Below, piece by piece: positions 34,579 to 43,080 of a stretch of DNA of 59,224 bases (the first letter of the stretch is position 1; every line of letters begins with the position of its first letter). The notes below the pieces were generated by a model that worked only from the letters and a program-made list of their open reading frames with translations, made no database searches and was not told where the DNA came from. The position numbers and the translations under genes are program-made. This DNA comes from a virus, in the IMG/VR virus record IMGVR_UViG_3300042309_002053, positions 1-59,224 of that record; one strand, written 5' to 3'.

Positions 34579-35108
34579 GGATTGGTATTACTGGAGCGCA
34601 GTCGGTAGGTAAGACTACCTTACTTAACGCATTGCGTAGTGAAAAATTTTTTAAAGACTACGCTATTTGTGATGAAGTGACACGTCGCGTTCGTTCATAT
34701 GGTATACCGATTAACGAACAAGGTACTAGTGTTACTCAGCGTCTGATTATGAACGAGCATATCGTTAATATCTTCATGCATGAAAAGATGTTAACTGATC
34801 GTACCGCTCTTGACGGGTTAGTCTATACACTCTATCTGCATAAGAAGGGCAACATCGACTCTAAGACGCTTCTCTATGTTGAGGATGTCTTTAAACGTCT
34901 GATTAAGAGATATGATCATATTTTTTATATTGAGCCTGAGTTCGATATAGTAGATGATGGTGAGAGAAGCATCGACAAAGAGTTTAGAGATGAAATTGTT
35001 GAACTCTTCGACTCTGTAATGAAGCGGTATAAAATTAGTACTATAAAAATTAAAGGCTCAGTTAGAGATCGAGTCAATATGGTAATTGAAATTTTAGAAG
35101 GAAGATAA
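34575..35108 (+). CDS. P-loop nucleotide/nucleoside kinase-like ATPase (AAA_28/NadR type)
   Basis: 177 residues. Walker A G-x-x-x-x-GKT (TGAQSVGKTTLL, residues 7-14), a lid region with VTRRVR and DRTALDGLVYTLYLH near 75, then HIFYIEPEFDI near 115. This is the small kinase pattern of NadR C-terminal/AAA_28 proteins found in many T4-like phages. It could phosphorylate a nucleotide precursor. Substrate unknown. Confidence 0.72.
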   Translation: MRIGITGAQSVGKTTLLNALRSEKFFKDYAICDEVTRRVRSYGIPINEQGTSVTQRLIMNEHIVNIFMHEKMLTDRTALDGLVYTLYLHKKGNIDSKTLLYVEDVFKRLIKRYDHIFYIEPEFDIVDDGERSIDKEFRDEIVELFDSVMKRYKISTIKIKGSVRDRVNMVIEILEGR

Positions 35109-36037
35109 TGTCTGACAATCAAAAACAATTAAATGAGCTGGTATCGGTTCATCTAGGTAAGGCTGGTGATGGTACTGTGGTTAAGCCTTATGTAACGCCA
35201 GATGAGGTTGACTCTAGTCTGCTGGTTTCCGTACCTAGGCATTTGAACCGTACTGCATACGGTATCGACGATAATGCGCTTAACTTTGTCGGTGTTGATG
35301 CGTGGAACGGGTATGAATTCTCTACTTTGCTTGAGAATGGTTTTCCTGTATCGGGTTGGTTGAAGTTTACCTACCCAGCCAATTCTCCTAATATTGTTGA
35401 GTCTAAGTCTGTAAAACTGTATTTAAATTCTTATAATATGGCTCGACTCATTAAATCTACTGATGATGTCTGGCAGATTGAAGAGCAGATTACTCGAGAT
35501 CTTCGTAAGGCTGTAGGTAGTGAAGATGTAGAAGTATTCCTTCGTTGGGGTGATATTGATACCGTTAAGCCTATCATCGGTGACTTCGTATCTCTAGAGC
35601 ATTACTGTAACATTCAAAAGATGCAGTTTAATGACTATAATGAATACGCTGGTATTCTAGAGGTAGTTCCTTCTATTGGTCGTTATGAAAGATGGCGTTC
35701 ATACTCTCTGCGCTCTAATTGTCGAGTAACTAATCAGCCTGACTGGGGCGACGTTTTTGTTCATATTAAGGGTGATAAAGCTGTAACACCTGAGTCGCTT
35801 TTGAAGTATATTGTCAGTATGCGTAAGGAAAATCATTTCCATGAAGAAATTGCCGAATGTATCTACACCCGGTTATACGATCTCTTACAACCTGAAGAAC
35901 TATTCGTGGCATGTCTGTATACCCGGAGAGGGGGTATCGACATCAATCCCGTTAGAGCTTCTGATGTACGAACCCTCTACAAGTACGGGGCTATTTGCGA
36001 CGTTACTAACTTCTGCACGAAGACTCCAAGACAATGA
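35108..36037 (+). CDS. queF: QueF, NADPH-dependent preQ0 reductase (long form)
   Basis: 309 residues, the E. coli-type two-domain QueF (282). ELKFTYPANSPN-like LKFTYPANSPNIVESKSVKLYL near 85-106 carries the E-S-K-S motif that binds the substrate. C205 in RSNCRVTNQPDWG is the nucleophile and D212 its acid partner. ENHFHEE (H245, E246) and YTRRGGIDINPVR complete the site. It reduces the nitrile of preQ0 to the aminomethyl of preQ1. Its presence says the DNA base here is a preQ1 derivative rather than preQ0. Confidence 0.96.
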   Translation: MSDNQKQLNELVSVHLGKAGDGTVVKPYVTPDEVDSSLLVSVPRHLNRTAYGIDDNALNFVGVDAWNGYEFSTLLENGFPVSGWLKFTYPANSPNIVESKSVKLYLNSYNMARLIKSTDDVWQIEEQITRDLRKAVGSEDVEVFLRWGDIDTVKPIIGDFVSLEHYCNIQKMQFNDYNEYAGILEVVPSIGRYERWRSYSLRSNCRVTNQPDWGDVFVHIKGDKAVTPESLLKYIVSMRKENHFHEEIAECIYTRLYDLLQPEELFVACLYTRRGGIDINPVRASDVRTLYKYGAICDVTNFCTKTPRQ

Positions 36038-36246
36038 TCAATTACAACGCATCTCCTGACCCTAATGTTGACGAGATCTGTAATGAGTTTTGTGCTCGAG
36101 CCGAACACGGCTTTAAAAAATATGGAGTAACCACCACGCGTACAGATCTTGATCTTGACCAATGGCTCCAGCATCTAAAAGAAGAACTGATGGATGCTGT
36201 AGTATATCTACATCGTATTCAAAAGGAAAGAAATGAAAGCAAGTGA
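36034..36246 (+). CDS. Small MazG-like nucleotide pyrophosphohydrolase
   Basis: 70 residues. FCARAEHGFKKYGVTTTRTDLDLDQWLQHLKEELMDAVVYLHRI contains the E-E-L-x-D-A helix of the all-alpha NTP pyrophosphatase (MazG) superfamily in its shortest phage form. It could remove a dNTP, perhaps unmodified or aberrant guanine nucleotides. It overlaps queF (ATGA) and queC (14 bases), so it is expressed with them. Confidence 0.72.
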   Translation: MINYNASPDPNVDEICNEFCARAEHGFKKYGVTTTRTDLDLDQWLQHLKEELMDAVVYLHRIQKERNESK

Positions 36247-36994
36247 AGCACTAGCATTGCTACCTGAGACAAAAGGCTGCGTAGTTATTCTCTCTGGTGG
36301 TATGGATAGTACCATCACCATGCGTCTGGCTGTAGAGAAGTATGGCCGAGAGAATGTTTCCGCTCTGACCTTCTTTTACGGTCAGAAGCAGAAACGTGAA
36401 ATCGAAATGGCTAGGATGTCTACTAACCTGCTGGGTGTAAAGCATAAGGTTATTGATGCTTCGTTTCTTGGTGATATCTCTAAAGGCTTTTCTGCAAATG
36501 TTGACACCGATATGGAAATGCCTACGATTAGGGATGTGCTAGGTGATCCTAGACCTAAGACATATGTACCTAATCGTAATATGATTTTGATGTCTATTGC
36601 AGCTGCTTTTGCTGAAACTCAAAACGTCGATACTATCTTATGCGGTCTGCAGGTACATGATGAATACGGTTATCATGACACGACTCAGCGATGGGTAGAT
36701 AAGGTTAACGACCTCCTTTCTGAAAATCGTATAATTAAAATTAAACTGGTCGCGCCGTTTAGTAAACTGAGTAAGTTTGATGAGTTACATATCCTTCGGG
36801 AACTTGATGGTAATTTAAACTTGACTATGTTTACACTTACATGTTATAATCCTGATAGTGAAGGCAACAGCTGCGGTAACTGCCCTTCATGCTCGGAAAG
36901 AATTGCTAACTTTGCAAAGGTTGGTGAGAAAGATCCGATTGCGTATCGCTCTAAACTAGACTGGGATCATCTAATTGATAGGATGAAAGTATAA
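36233..36994 (+). CDS. queC: QueC, 7-cyano-7-deazaguanine synthase
   Basis: 253 residues. PP-loop SGGMDST at 21-27, YVPNRNMILMSIAAAFAE near 115 and a zinc site with four Cys at about 204, 214, 217 and 220 (CYNPDSEGNSCGNCPSC). It turns 7-carboxy-7-deazaguanine into preQ0 using ATP and ammonia. The next gene, overlapping its stop, is a glutamine amidotransferase that may supply the ammonia. Confidence 0.97.
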   Translation: MKASEALALLPETKGCVVILSGGMDSTITMRLAVEKYGRENVSALTFFYGQKQKREIEMARMSTNLLGVKHKVIDASFLGDISKGFSANVDTDMEMPTIRDVLGDPRPKTYVPNRNMILMSIAAAFAETQNVDTILCGLQVHDEYGYHDTTQRWVDKVNDLLSENRIIKIKLVAPFSKLSKFDELHILRELDGNLNLTMFTLTCYNPDSEGNSCGNCPSCSERIANFAKVGEKDPIAYRSKLDWDHLIDRMKV

Positions 36995-37614
36995 TGTGTG
37001 CTATTTCAGGCTCTTTCAGTAAGAGCAAGCTTCTTGAGCTTTACCGTCTAAACGCATATCGCGGGGAGATGAATCATTCTCTAACTTCCTTCGAATATGA
37101 TAATGACGGTAGACTTAGACTAGGTGTCTTGTTCCAAGACGATGGACCCCTTGATACGGAAGTACTAGATTCTCTTCATGAGAAAGATGATAAGTATTTT
37201 TTAGCTCACTCTCAAGCTCCTACCACAGACACTAATAGTGTGCACCCAGCTGCGTACGGTGACGCCATGCTGTGGCATAATGGTATTATCAAACAAAAGA
37301 GTATGTCGCCAGGTACCTGGGATACCGCATGGCTTCTAGAACAAATTCTAAATTACGGTTGGTCGTCCCTATCGAGGGTAGATGGTACGTTTGCCTGTGT
37401 AATGTTTTGGGGTAATAACCTATACTGTTTTAGAAACGAAATTTCACCGTTATTTGTGGATAAAGAACTTAACCTTTCATCTACCAAAGCAGAAGGGTTT
37501 GAGTCGCTTAAACCTAATGTTGTTCATAAAATGAATTTAGAATTCCGCACTTTGACCCCAGTTGCCTATTTCGATACTTTTGAGAACCCTTATTATTTTG
37601 GAGATGCAGCGTAA
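36994..37614 (+). CDS. Class II glutamine amidotransferase next to queC
   Basis: 206 residues. Cys2 after the start Met (MCAISGSF) is the N-terminal nucleophile. YRGEMNHS, FLAHSQAPTT, WHNGIIK and VDGTFACVMFW are the conserved stretches of Ntn-type glutaminases. Its ATG overlaps the queC stop (TAATG). Some phages carry a fused Gat-QueC protein in deazaguanine pathways, and here the two domains are separate genes in the opposite order. Likely role: feed ammonia from glutamine to QueC. Confidence 0.85.
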   Translation: MCAISGSFSKSKLLELYRLNAYRGEMNHSLTSFEYDNDGRLRLGVLFQDDGPLDTEVLDSLHEKDDKYFLAHSQAPTTDTNSVHPAAYGDAMLWHNGIIKQKSMSPGTWDTAWLLEQILNYGWSSLSRVDGTFACVMFWGNNLYCFRNEISPLFVDKELNLSSTKAEGFESLKPNVVHKMNLEFRTLTPVAYFDTFENPYYFGDAA

Positions 37615-38138
37615 TGATACCAATGCCAATGCTACCTGAATTTGCAATGAAACATATCGCAAGCGAAAATAGTAGATCAAAACTTACTAATATACTAGAA
37701 GGCGATATACAGCCTAATGCGGTAGATTTGAGACTAGGTAAAGTTTTTAGGATACTCGACAATGATTTCTTCATCTCTAACGATCATAAGGTACATAGAG
37801 GTTCAGAAGAGATTCAACCTAACGATGAAGGGTATTATGTACTAAAGCCGGGCTCATATGAAATCGTTATGGAGAATATTATCCATGTTGGTGAAAATGA
37901 AGCCGGGTGGGTCATTACACGTAGCACATTGAACCGTAATGGGTGTTTTATTACCTCCGGTCTTTATGACTCAGGCTATCATGGCGTTATGGCTGGAGTG
38001 CTACACGTAACAACAGGTACCGCAAGAATTAAGCAGGGTACCCGTGTCGGTCAATACTTGAGCTTCAGTGCTCAGTCGCTTAAAATGTATGACGGTGATT
38101 ACGGTGTTGGTAAGTCACACGATAAAAAATATACATAA
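37614..38138 (+). CDS. dCTP deaminase/dUTPase-superfamily protein
   Basis: 174 residues. IQPNAVDLRLGKVFRI near 32, WVITRSTLNRNG near 100 and GTARIKQGTRVGQYL near 140 give the trimeric dUTPase/Dcd fold, and KMYDGDYGVGKSHDKKY is the C-terminal substrate-closing motif. It would make or clear dUTP for the phage pyrimidine pool. Deaminase versus dUTPase cannot be decided by eye. Starts in the stop of the amidotransferase gene. Confidence 0.8.
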   Translation: MIPMPMLPEFAMKHIASENSRSKLTNILEGDIQPNAVDLRLGKVFRILDNDFFISNDHKVHRGSEEIQPNDEGYYVLKPGSYEIVMENIIHVGENEAGWVITRSTLNRNGCFITSGLYDSGYHGVMAGVLHVTTGTARIKQGTRVGQYLSFSAQSLKMYDGDYGVGKSHDKKYT

Positions 38139-38182
38139 TAATAGCGGTCTGTTGGCGTCACCCCGCTTTATAAACTCTGCCG

Positions 38183-38201
38183 CCTATGTCTAACATAGGA
38201 G
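38183..38201 (+). promoter_or_regulatory. Hairpin sequestering the queD ribosome site
   Basis: Perfect 6-bp stem CCTATG / CATAGG with loop TCTAA. The last three stem bases are the first three of the AGGAG ribosome site (38197-38201) six bases before the queD ATG, so the folded RNA would reduce translation. A GC-rich, less perfect inverted repeat (GCGG ... CCGC, 38145-38166) stands upstream in the same 68-base gap. Confidence 0.5.
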
Positions 38202-38206
38202 AAAAA

Positions 38207-38704
38207 ATGCAACCTGTAGTATATAAGTACGTTTCGACTAAAGAGTATCACGATGAGTTCCCTTGCGCTTATCGTCAATGGCGAGCTGATAGCCATTGTA
38301 ATCTGATTCACGGATACTCTTTCTCGATGAAGTTTTACTTCGGTACTAATAATCTTGATGTTCGTAATTGGGTAGCTGATTATGGCGGTCTTAAGGAACT
38401 AAAGAACGTTCTTAAAGATCAGTTTGATCATACGCTACTTGTAGCTGAAGATGATCCTGAACTTGAAACGTTTAAACTTCTGCAAGAAAAGAAACTAGCC
38501 AAGCTTACCATTCTGCCACGTCTCGGTTGTGAGAGTCTAGCTGATCAACTTTATAAGTATGTTAACGGGGTATACATTCCTGACTTCTGGGGACCCGGAG
38601 AAGCAGATCGTCTGTGGTGCTTCCGCATAGAAGTAAGAGAGACACAAAGCAATATGGCATGGCGAGAAGGCCACCGGGAATGGGGTGAAGATCTATTCGC
38701 ATGA
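38207..38704 (+). CDS. queD: QueD-like 6-carboxytetrahydropterin synthase, unusual zinc site
   Basis: 165 residues from the ATG behind AGGAG. An ATG at 38186 in the same frame lies inside the leader hairpin. C31-NLI-H35-G and D74-H75 match the catalytic Cys and the Asp/His of the PTPS/QueD family, and IEVRET holds the substrate Glu. The two other usual zinc His are replaced: AYRQW has Tyr22 where A-x-H is expected, and HGY has Tyr37 where HGH is expected. H30 may compensate. It is the second pathway enzyme and overlaps the next gene (ATGA). Confidence 0.85.
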   Translation: MQPVVYKYVSTKEYHDEFPCAYRQWRADSHCNLIHGYSFSMKFYFGTNNLDVRNWVADYGGLKELKNVLKDQFDHTLLVAEDDPELETFKLLQEKKLAKLTILPRLGCESLADQLYKYVNGVYIPDFWGPGEADRLWCFRIEVRETQSNMAWREGHREWGEDLFA

Positions 38705-39870
38705 GTAAACAAGTCGACGTTATTGGAGCTGGCATCACCGGGCTGATGTCAGCTTATTTCTTGTCTAAGAAGGGATATCAGGTTTCTGTATTTGAACGGG
38801 AACCGTATCCTGCTATGCAATGTTCTTATGCCAACGGTGGCCAGATTTCAGTTTGCAATTCAGAAACTTGGAATAACTGGCCTACCGTGTGGAAGGGTAC
38901 CAAGTGGTTATTAAAGCAAGATGCTCCTCTTCTTATTAGACCATATCCGTCTTTCCACAAAATTAAATGGATGGCAGGTTTCCTTAAACATACATTGACG
39001 GGGAGCCATATTAATAACACTATCGAAACTATTAGACTGGGTATAGAAAGTAGAAACCTATACAATCAAATAGATAGTGAATATAATCTCGGTCCTCTAT
39101 ATGATAGAGTTGATAAGGGTATGATGCACGTTCATACCAACGAAAAAGACTACCAGCATGCAGCAAGTATGCAGGAGCTCTTTACGGCTTATGGTCTCGA
39201 TTGGGAAATGATCAGTGCTGAAGAAGCAAGAAGAATAGAGCCTGCACTTAAAAGCTTTAAAGATGTATTAGGTGGTACGTATGTAAGAACTGATTGGTCA
39301 GGTGATATACACAAGTACTGCAAGCAAATTAAAAACATTCTAAAAGATAGGGGCGTGCTCTTTTACTTCGGCAGCTCTTTTGATATGGATAGAATTGATC
39401 GCCCTACAGTAATTGCTACGGGTCATGAAATGTATAACCATGCCAGAGAGCTGGGAGATGAATTTAACATTTACCCGGTTAAAGGTTATTCAGTTACTAT
39501 TAGCTTGAATGACGAACGAAGCAAGCAGGCCGCCCCTACAGTTTCTTTACTAGACAACAATAAAAAGATTGTTGCGTCAAGAATGGGAGATAGACTAAGA
39601 GTTGCAGGCACCGCCGAGCTGGATGGTACTAATTTAGATATTAGACAGGAAAGAATCGAGCCACTGTTACAATGGGTGAGAGAAAACTTTAAAGACGTAA
39701 ACACCGAAGACTACAGCACCTGGGCATGTTTACGGCCTATGAACTCTAACATGATGCCTATTGTACAAAAGTCAAAAAGCAACGATAATGTATTTTATAA
39801 TGGGGGGCATGGGCACCTGGGTTGGACTTTGGGTGCTGTAACTGGAAAGATGGTTGCTGATCTAATATGA
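38701..39870 (+). CDS. DadA-like FAD-dependent amine/amino-acid oxidase
   Basis: 389 residues. VIGAGITGLMSAYFLSKKGYQVSVFERE is the dinucleotide-binding Rossmann start, SYANGGQISV near 45 is the DadA signature, and FYNGGHGHLGWTLGAVTGKMVADL is the C-terminal FAD segment. The family (D-amino-acid dehydrogenase, glycine/sarcosine oxidase) oxidises C-N bonds. Coupled by ATGA to queD. A flavoprotein of this family in a phage is unusual. It could act on the aminomethyl group of a preQ1-type base or on a free amino acid. Confidence 0.85.
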   Translation: MSKQVDVIGAGITGLMSAYFLSKKGYQVSVFEREPYPAMQCSYANGGQISVCNSETWNNWPTVWKGTKWLLKQDAPLLIRPYPSFHKIKWMAGFLKHTLTGSHINNTIETIRLGIESRNLYNQIDSEYNLGPLYDRVDKGMMHVHTNEKDYQHAASMQELFTAYGLDWEMISAEEARRIEPALKSFKDVLGGTYVRTDWSGDIHKYCKQIKNILKDRGVLFYFGSSFDMDRIDRPTVIATGHEMYNHARELGDEFNIYPVKGYSVTISLNDERSKQAAPTVSLLDNNKKIVASRMGDRLRVAGTAELDGTNLDIRQERIEPLLQWVRENFKDVNTEDYSTWACLRPMNSNMMPIVQKSKSNDNVFYNGGHGHLGWTLGAVTGKMVADLI

Positions 39871-40925
39871 AAGTAGCTTTAATTACTGATACGCATTTCG
39901 GTGCTAGATCGGATTCCGTTCCGTTTGATAACTTCTTTCGTAAGTTTTACGAAGAGTGTTTTTGGCCTAAAATAGATGAACTAGGCATTAAGACAATCTT
40001 TCATCTAGGTGATTGTTTTGATCGCCGTAAGTATATTAACTTTAACACGCTTAAATCCTGCAGAGAGTATTTCTTTGATGCAGCTAAAGAAAGAAACGTG
40101 CAAGTAGTAATGATTGTAGGGAATCATGACACATTCTTTAAGAACACAAATAACGTCAATTCTCCTGGGCTACTTCTTCAGGACTATGATAACATTACTG
40201 CTTATTCTGGTCCCGTTGAGTATAGTGTTGATGGACTGTCTATTCTTTTAATGCCTTGGGTATGTACGGATAACTATAACGAGTGTATGGAAGCACTCAA
40301 GATTGCTAAGTCACCGGTACTATTCGGTCACTTTGAGATTGCTGGTTTCCAAATGTATAAAGGGCACGAAAATGATGAAGGCTTTAATCCTAATTTGTTT
40401 AATAGCTTTGATCTTGTTTGCTCCGGGCATTTTCATCACCGCAGTAGTAACGGTAATATCCATTACCTTGGCAATCCTTATGAGCTTACTTGGGCTGATT
40501 TTGATGATCCTCGTGGTTTTCATATCTTTGATACTTCTTCCCTTCAGCTGGATTTTGTAAGAAACCCGTACAGTATCTTTACTAAGTACTACTACGATGA
40601 TACAAAAGAAGATCCGCTAAGCGTAGATACTTCTACATTCGCCAATCAACATGTAAAAATTATCGTAATAAACAAGACCGACTTTTATAAATTTGATCAA
40701 TTTATCGAGCGCATTTATAAACACAATCCTCTAGAGCTCAAAATCATAGAAGATCTTTCAGAGTTCGAATCTGAAGCTTTGGGTAATGATGATGTTGATT
40801 TAGAAGATACTTTAACTCTGCTATCACAGTACGTTGATAGTCTTGAAACCGACGCTGACAAGGATCGTATTAAGACGTTGATGAAGACGTTGTATGTGGA
40901 AGCGCAAAATTACGAAGAAGCATGA
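39867..40925 (+). CDS. 47: gp47-like recombination nuclease subunit (Mre11-like)
   Basis: 352 residues against 339 in T4. DTHFGARSDS, HLGDCFDRR, GNHDTF and SGHFHHR are the metal-binding motifs of calcineurin-like nucleases. With gp46 it resects double-strand ends for recombination-dependent replication. Overlaps both neighbours by 4 bases (ATGA). Confidence 0.96.
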   Translation: MKVALITDTHFGARSDSVPFDNFFRKFYEECFWPKIDELGIKTIFHLGDCFDRRKYINFNTLKSCREYFFDAAKERNVQVVMIVGNHDTFFKNTNNVNSPGLLLQDYDNITAYSGPVEYSVDGLSILLMPWVCTDNYNECMEALKIAKSPVLFGHFEIAGFQMYKGHENDEGFNPNLFNSFDLVCSGHFHHRSSNGNIHYLGNPYELTWADFDDPRGFHIFDTSSLQLDFVRNPYSIFTKYYYDDTKEDPLSVDTSTFANQHVKIIVINKTDFYKFDQFIERIYKHNPLELKIIEDLSEFESEALGNDDVDLEDTLTLLSQYVDSLETDADKDRIKTLMKTLYVEAQNYEEA

Positions 40926-42634
40926 TTAAATTTGAAGCAATTCGATGGCGTAATTTCCTTTCTACTGGTTCAAATTTTACAGAAGTAAGACTAGATCGAT
41001 CACCCACTACACTCATTGTGGGTGAAAATGGAGCTGGTAAGTCTACTATCTTAGACGCAATCTGCTATGGGTTGTTTAATAAACCATTTAGGAATATCAA
41101 CAAGCCTCAGCTCGTCAACTCTATCAACCAGAAACAGATGGTGGTGGAGATAGAGTTTAGTATCGGTACAAAGAAGTATAAAATTGTTCGAGGCGCCAAG
41201 CCTAATGTATTTGAAATCTATCTCAACGATGAGATGATTAATCAAGATGCTGCTTCTAGAGATTATCAGAAGTACTTAGAAGAGCATGTACTGAAGCTAA
41301 ACTATAAGTCTTTTACTCAGATCGTTATTCTGGGTTCGGCTTCCTTTACGCCGTTCATGCAATTACCTACCGGGCATCGTAGAGAAGTTATCGAGGACCT
41401 GCTCGATATTAAGATCTTCTCTACTATGAATGAGGTACTGAAAGAAAAGTATAATGATGTTAAGGTAAAAATTACCAAGGCAGAAAATGAAATAGAACTT
41501 GGTAAGCAGAAGGTAAAACTACAGCAAGACTATATTAAGACGCTTGAAGAAGACAAGCAAAAGAAGGTAGATGATGTACAGCGCAGAATCAATGAAACTA
41601 ATGCGGATCTTGTTCAATTGTCTAATTCTGTACAAACCGAACAAACGGCAAAAGATACTTTGCAATCCTCAATATCTGACGCGTCCGATAAAAGAAAGAA
41701 GCGTATGGAGATGGGACAGCTACTTCAAAAACTTTCCGAGCGTATTAAAGCGCAAGAGAAAAGTATCGAGTTCTATACCGAGCATGACGTTTGTCCGACA
41801 TGTAGTCAAGACTTGGCTGAAGATCTCAAAGAGACGGCAAAAGCAGCTCACACCCATAAAATTGAAGAAATTCAAGGAGCCGTTGTTACCCTTACGACCC
41901 AACTCGAAGAGATTGGAACAAGACTTGATGAGATTGATGTTATCGAAGAACAAATTTCTAAGCACAAAGATAGCATCATCAGTCTCAATACCCAGATCAT
42001 TGCCAGTCAGCAATACATACAAAAGCTTAATGCAGAGCTCAATAATGAAACTACCGCACGGGGTAACATTGACGAGGAAAAAGCAACTCTCAAATCGCTT
42101 GCAAAAGAAGTTGTGGAGCTCTCTAATCAGAAGACATCGCTGGTCGAAGAACGGCACTACCTTGACGTTGCAGGCATCTTACTTAAAGACACGGGAATTA
42201 AGACGAAGGTTATTAGACAGTACCTCCCGGTCATCAATAAGCTAGTAAATAAGTACCTACAGGCGATGGACTTCTTTGTGTCGTTTGAACTCGATGAAGC
42301 ATTCAATGAGAAGATTAAATCACGGCACCGAGATGAGTTTAGCTACGCTTCGTTCAGCGAAGGTGAGAAAGCTAAAATTGACTTAGCATTGCTATTTGCT
42401 TGGCGTACTATTGCTAAGATGAAGAACTCTGCCAGCACTAATCTATTGCTACTTGATGAAGTGTTCGACGGTAGCTTGGATATAAATGGTACAGACTATG
42501 TTATGACTATCCTCAATACCATTGGGGAAGATAATAATATCTTTATTATCAGTCATAAAGATGCGTTGTTCGATAAGTTTAGATCAGTGATTCGTTTTGA
42601 GAAGCATCAGAATTTCAGCAGAATAGCTAAGTAA
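40922..42634 (+). CDS. 46: gp46-like recombination nuclease ATPase (Rad50-like)
   Basis: 570 residues against 560 in T4. Walker A GENGAGKST near 37, long coiled coils flanking a zinc hook C-P-T-C near 290, signature SFSEGEKAKIDLALLFAW near 480 and Walker B LLLLDEVFD near 512. Partner of gp47. Confidence 0.96.
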   Translation: MIKFEAIRWRNFLSTGSNFTEVRLDRSPTTLIVGENGAGKSTILDAICYGLFNKPFRNINKPQLVNSINQKQMVVEIEFSIGTKKYKIVRGAKPNVFEIYLNDEMINQDAASRDYQKYLEEHVLKLNYKSFTQIVILGSASFTPFMQLPTGHRREVIEDLLDIKIFSTMNEVLKEKYNDVKVKITKAENEIELGKQKVKLQQDYIKTLEEDKQKKVDDVQRRINETNADLVQLSNSVQTEQTAKDTLQSSISDASDKRKKRMEMGQLLQKLSERIKAQEKSIEFYTEHDVCPTCSQDLAEDLKETAKAAHTHKIEEIQGAVVTLTTQLEEIGTRLDEIDVIEEQISKHKDSIISLNTQIIASQQYIQKLNAELNNETTARGNIDEEKATLKSLAKEVVELSNQKTSLVEERHYLDVAGILLKDTGIKTKVIRQYLPVINKLVNKYLQAMDFFVSFELDEAFNEKIKSRHRDEFSYASFSEGEKAKIDLALLFAWRTIAKMKNSASTNLLLLDEVFDGSLDINGTDYVMTILNTIGEDNNIFIISHKDALFDKFRSVIRFEKHQNFSRIAK

Positions 42635-42640
42635 TAAATA
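42633..42640 (+). promoter_or_regulatory. Late promoter-like box AATAAATA
   Basis: AATAAATA overlaps the gene 46 stop and lies 18 bases before the next ATG, which also has a strong AAAGGAGG ribosome site. Suggests the following gene is late, unlike 46 and 47. Confidence 0.5.
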
Positions 42641-42657
42641 TTCTAAAAGGAGGTCTT

Positions 42658-43080
42658 ATGCCTATCCCAAAAGAGTATTTAGATGATACATTTGATTTTG
42701 GCTTTTCCGCTGTAGATGATGATGCGCCGGCTACGGCTACACCTACCCCTACAGTTAACACCCAGGAAATCTCTCAACCTATTGTTGAAAGAATTACCAA
42801 TCTAGAAAGTAAAGTTAACACTTTAGGTACCAATGTTGGGGAAGTGTTAAACATTCTTGAAAGGTTGGAGCAGGTAGGTACACCTACATTAGATACTGAT
42901 GAGTATAAACTACTCATTCAGAAAGATGTGAAGGAAAAGCTGGCTGCTGTAGAGAAACTTATTATTCCTCTGTTGGTTAACTTAATGAAAAATCCTGAGA
43001 AGGATACCATTAAATGGCCAAATAGAGCACCGCTTATTGAAAAGCAAATAGAAAGAATTCTAGCTATTACTCGCTCTTAG
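42658..43080 (+). CDS. Helical hypothetical protein after gene 46
   Basis: 140 residues. Acidic/aromatic start (DDTFDFGFSAVDDDAPATATPTPT), then a coiled-coil (ITNLESKVNTLGTNVGEVLNILERLEQ) and a C-terminal helical part with KWPNRAPLIEKQIERIL. Proteins of this build follow 46 in marine T4-like phages. Its last 14 bases overlap the end of the convergent gene on the minus strand. Confidence 0.6.
   Translation: MPIPKEYLDDTFDFGFSAVDDDAPATATPTPTVNTQEISQPIVERITNLESKVNTLGTNVGEVLNILERLEQVGTPTLDTDEYKLLIQKDVKEKLAAVEKLIIPLLVNLMKNPEKDTIKWPNRAPLIEKQIERILAITRS

Noticed and set aside
41571-42245. 224-residue open frame inside gene 46
   Set aside because: It overlaps the coiled-coil and zinc hook region of gp46 in another frame. 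The product is basic and Ser/Leu/Arg-rich with no domain, a usual shadow of coiled-coil genes.
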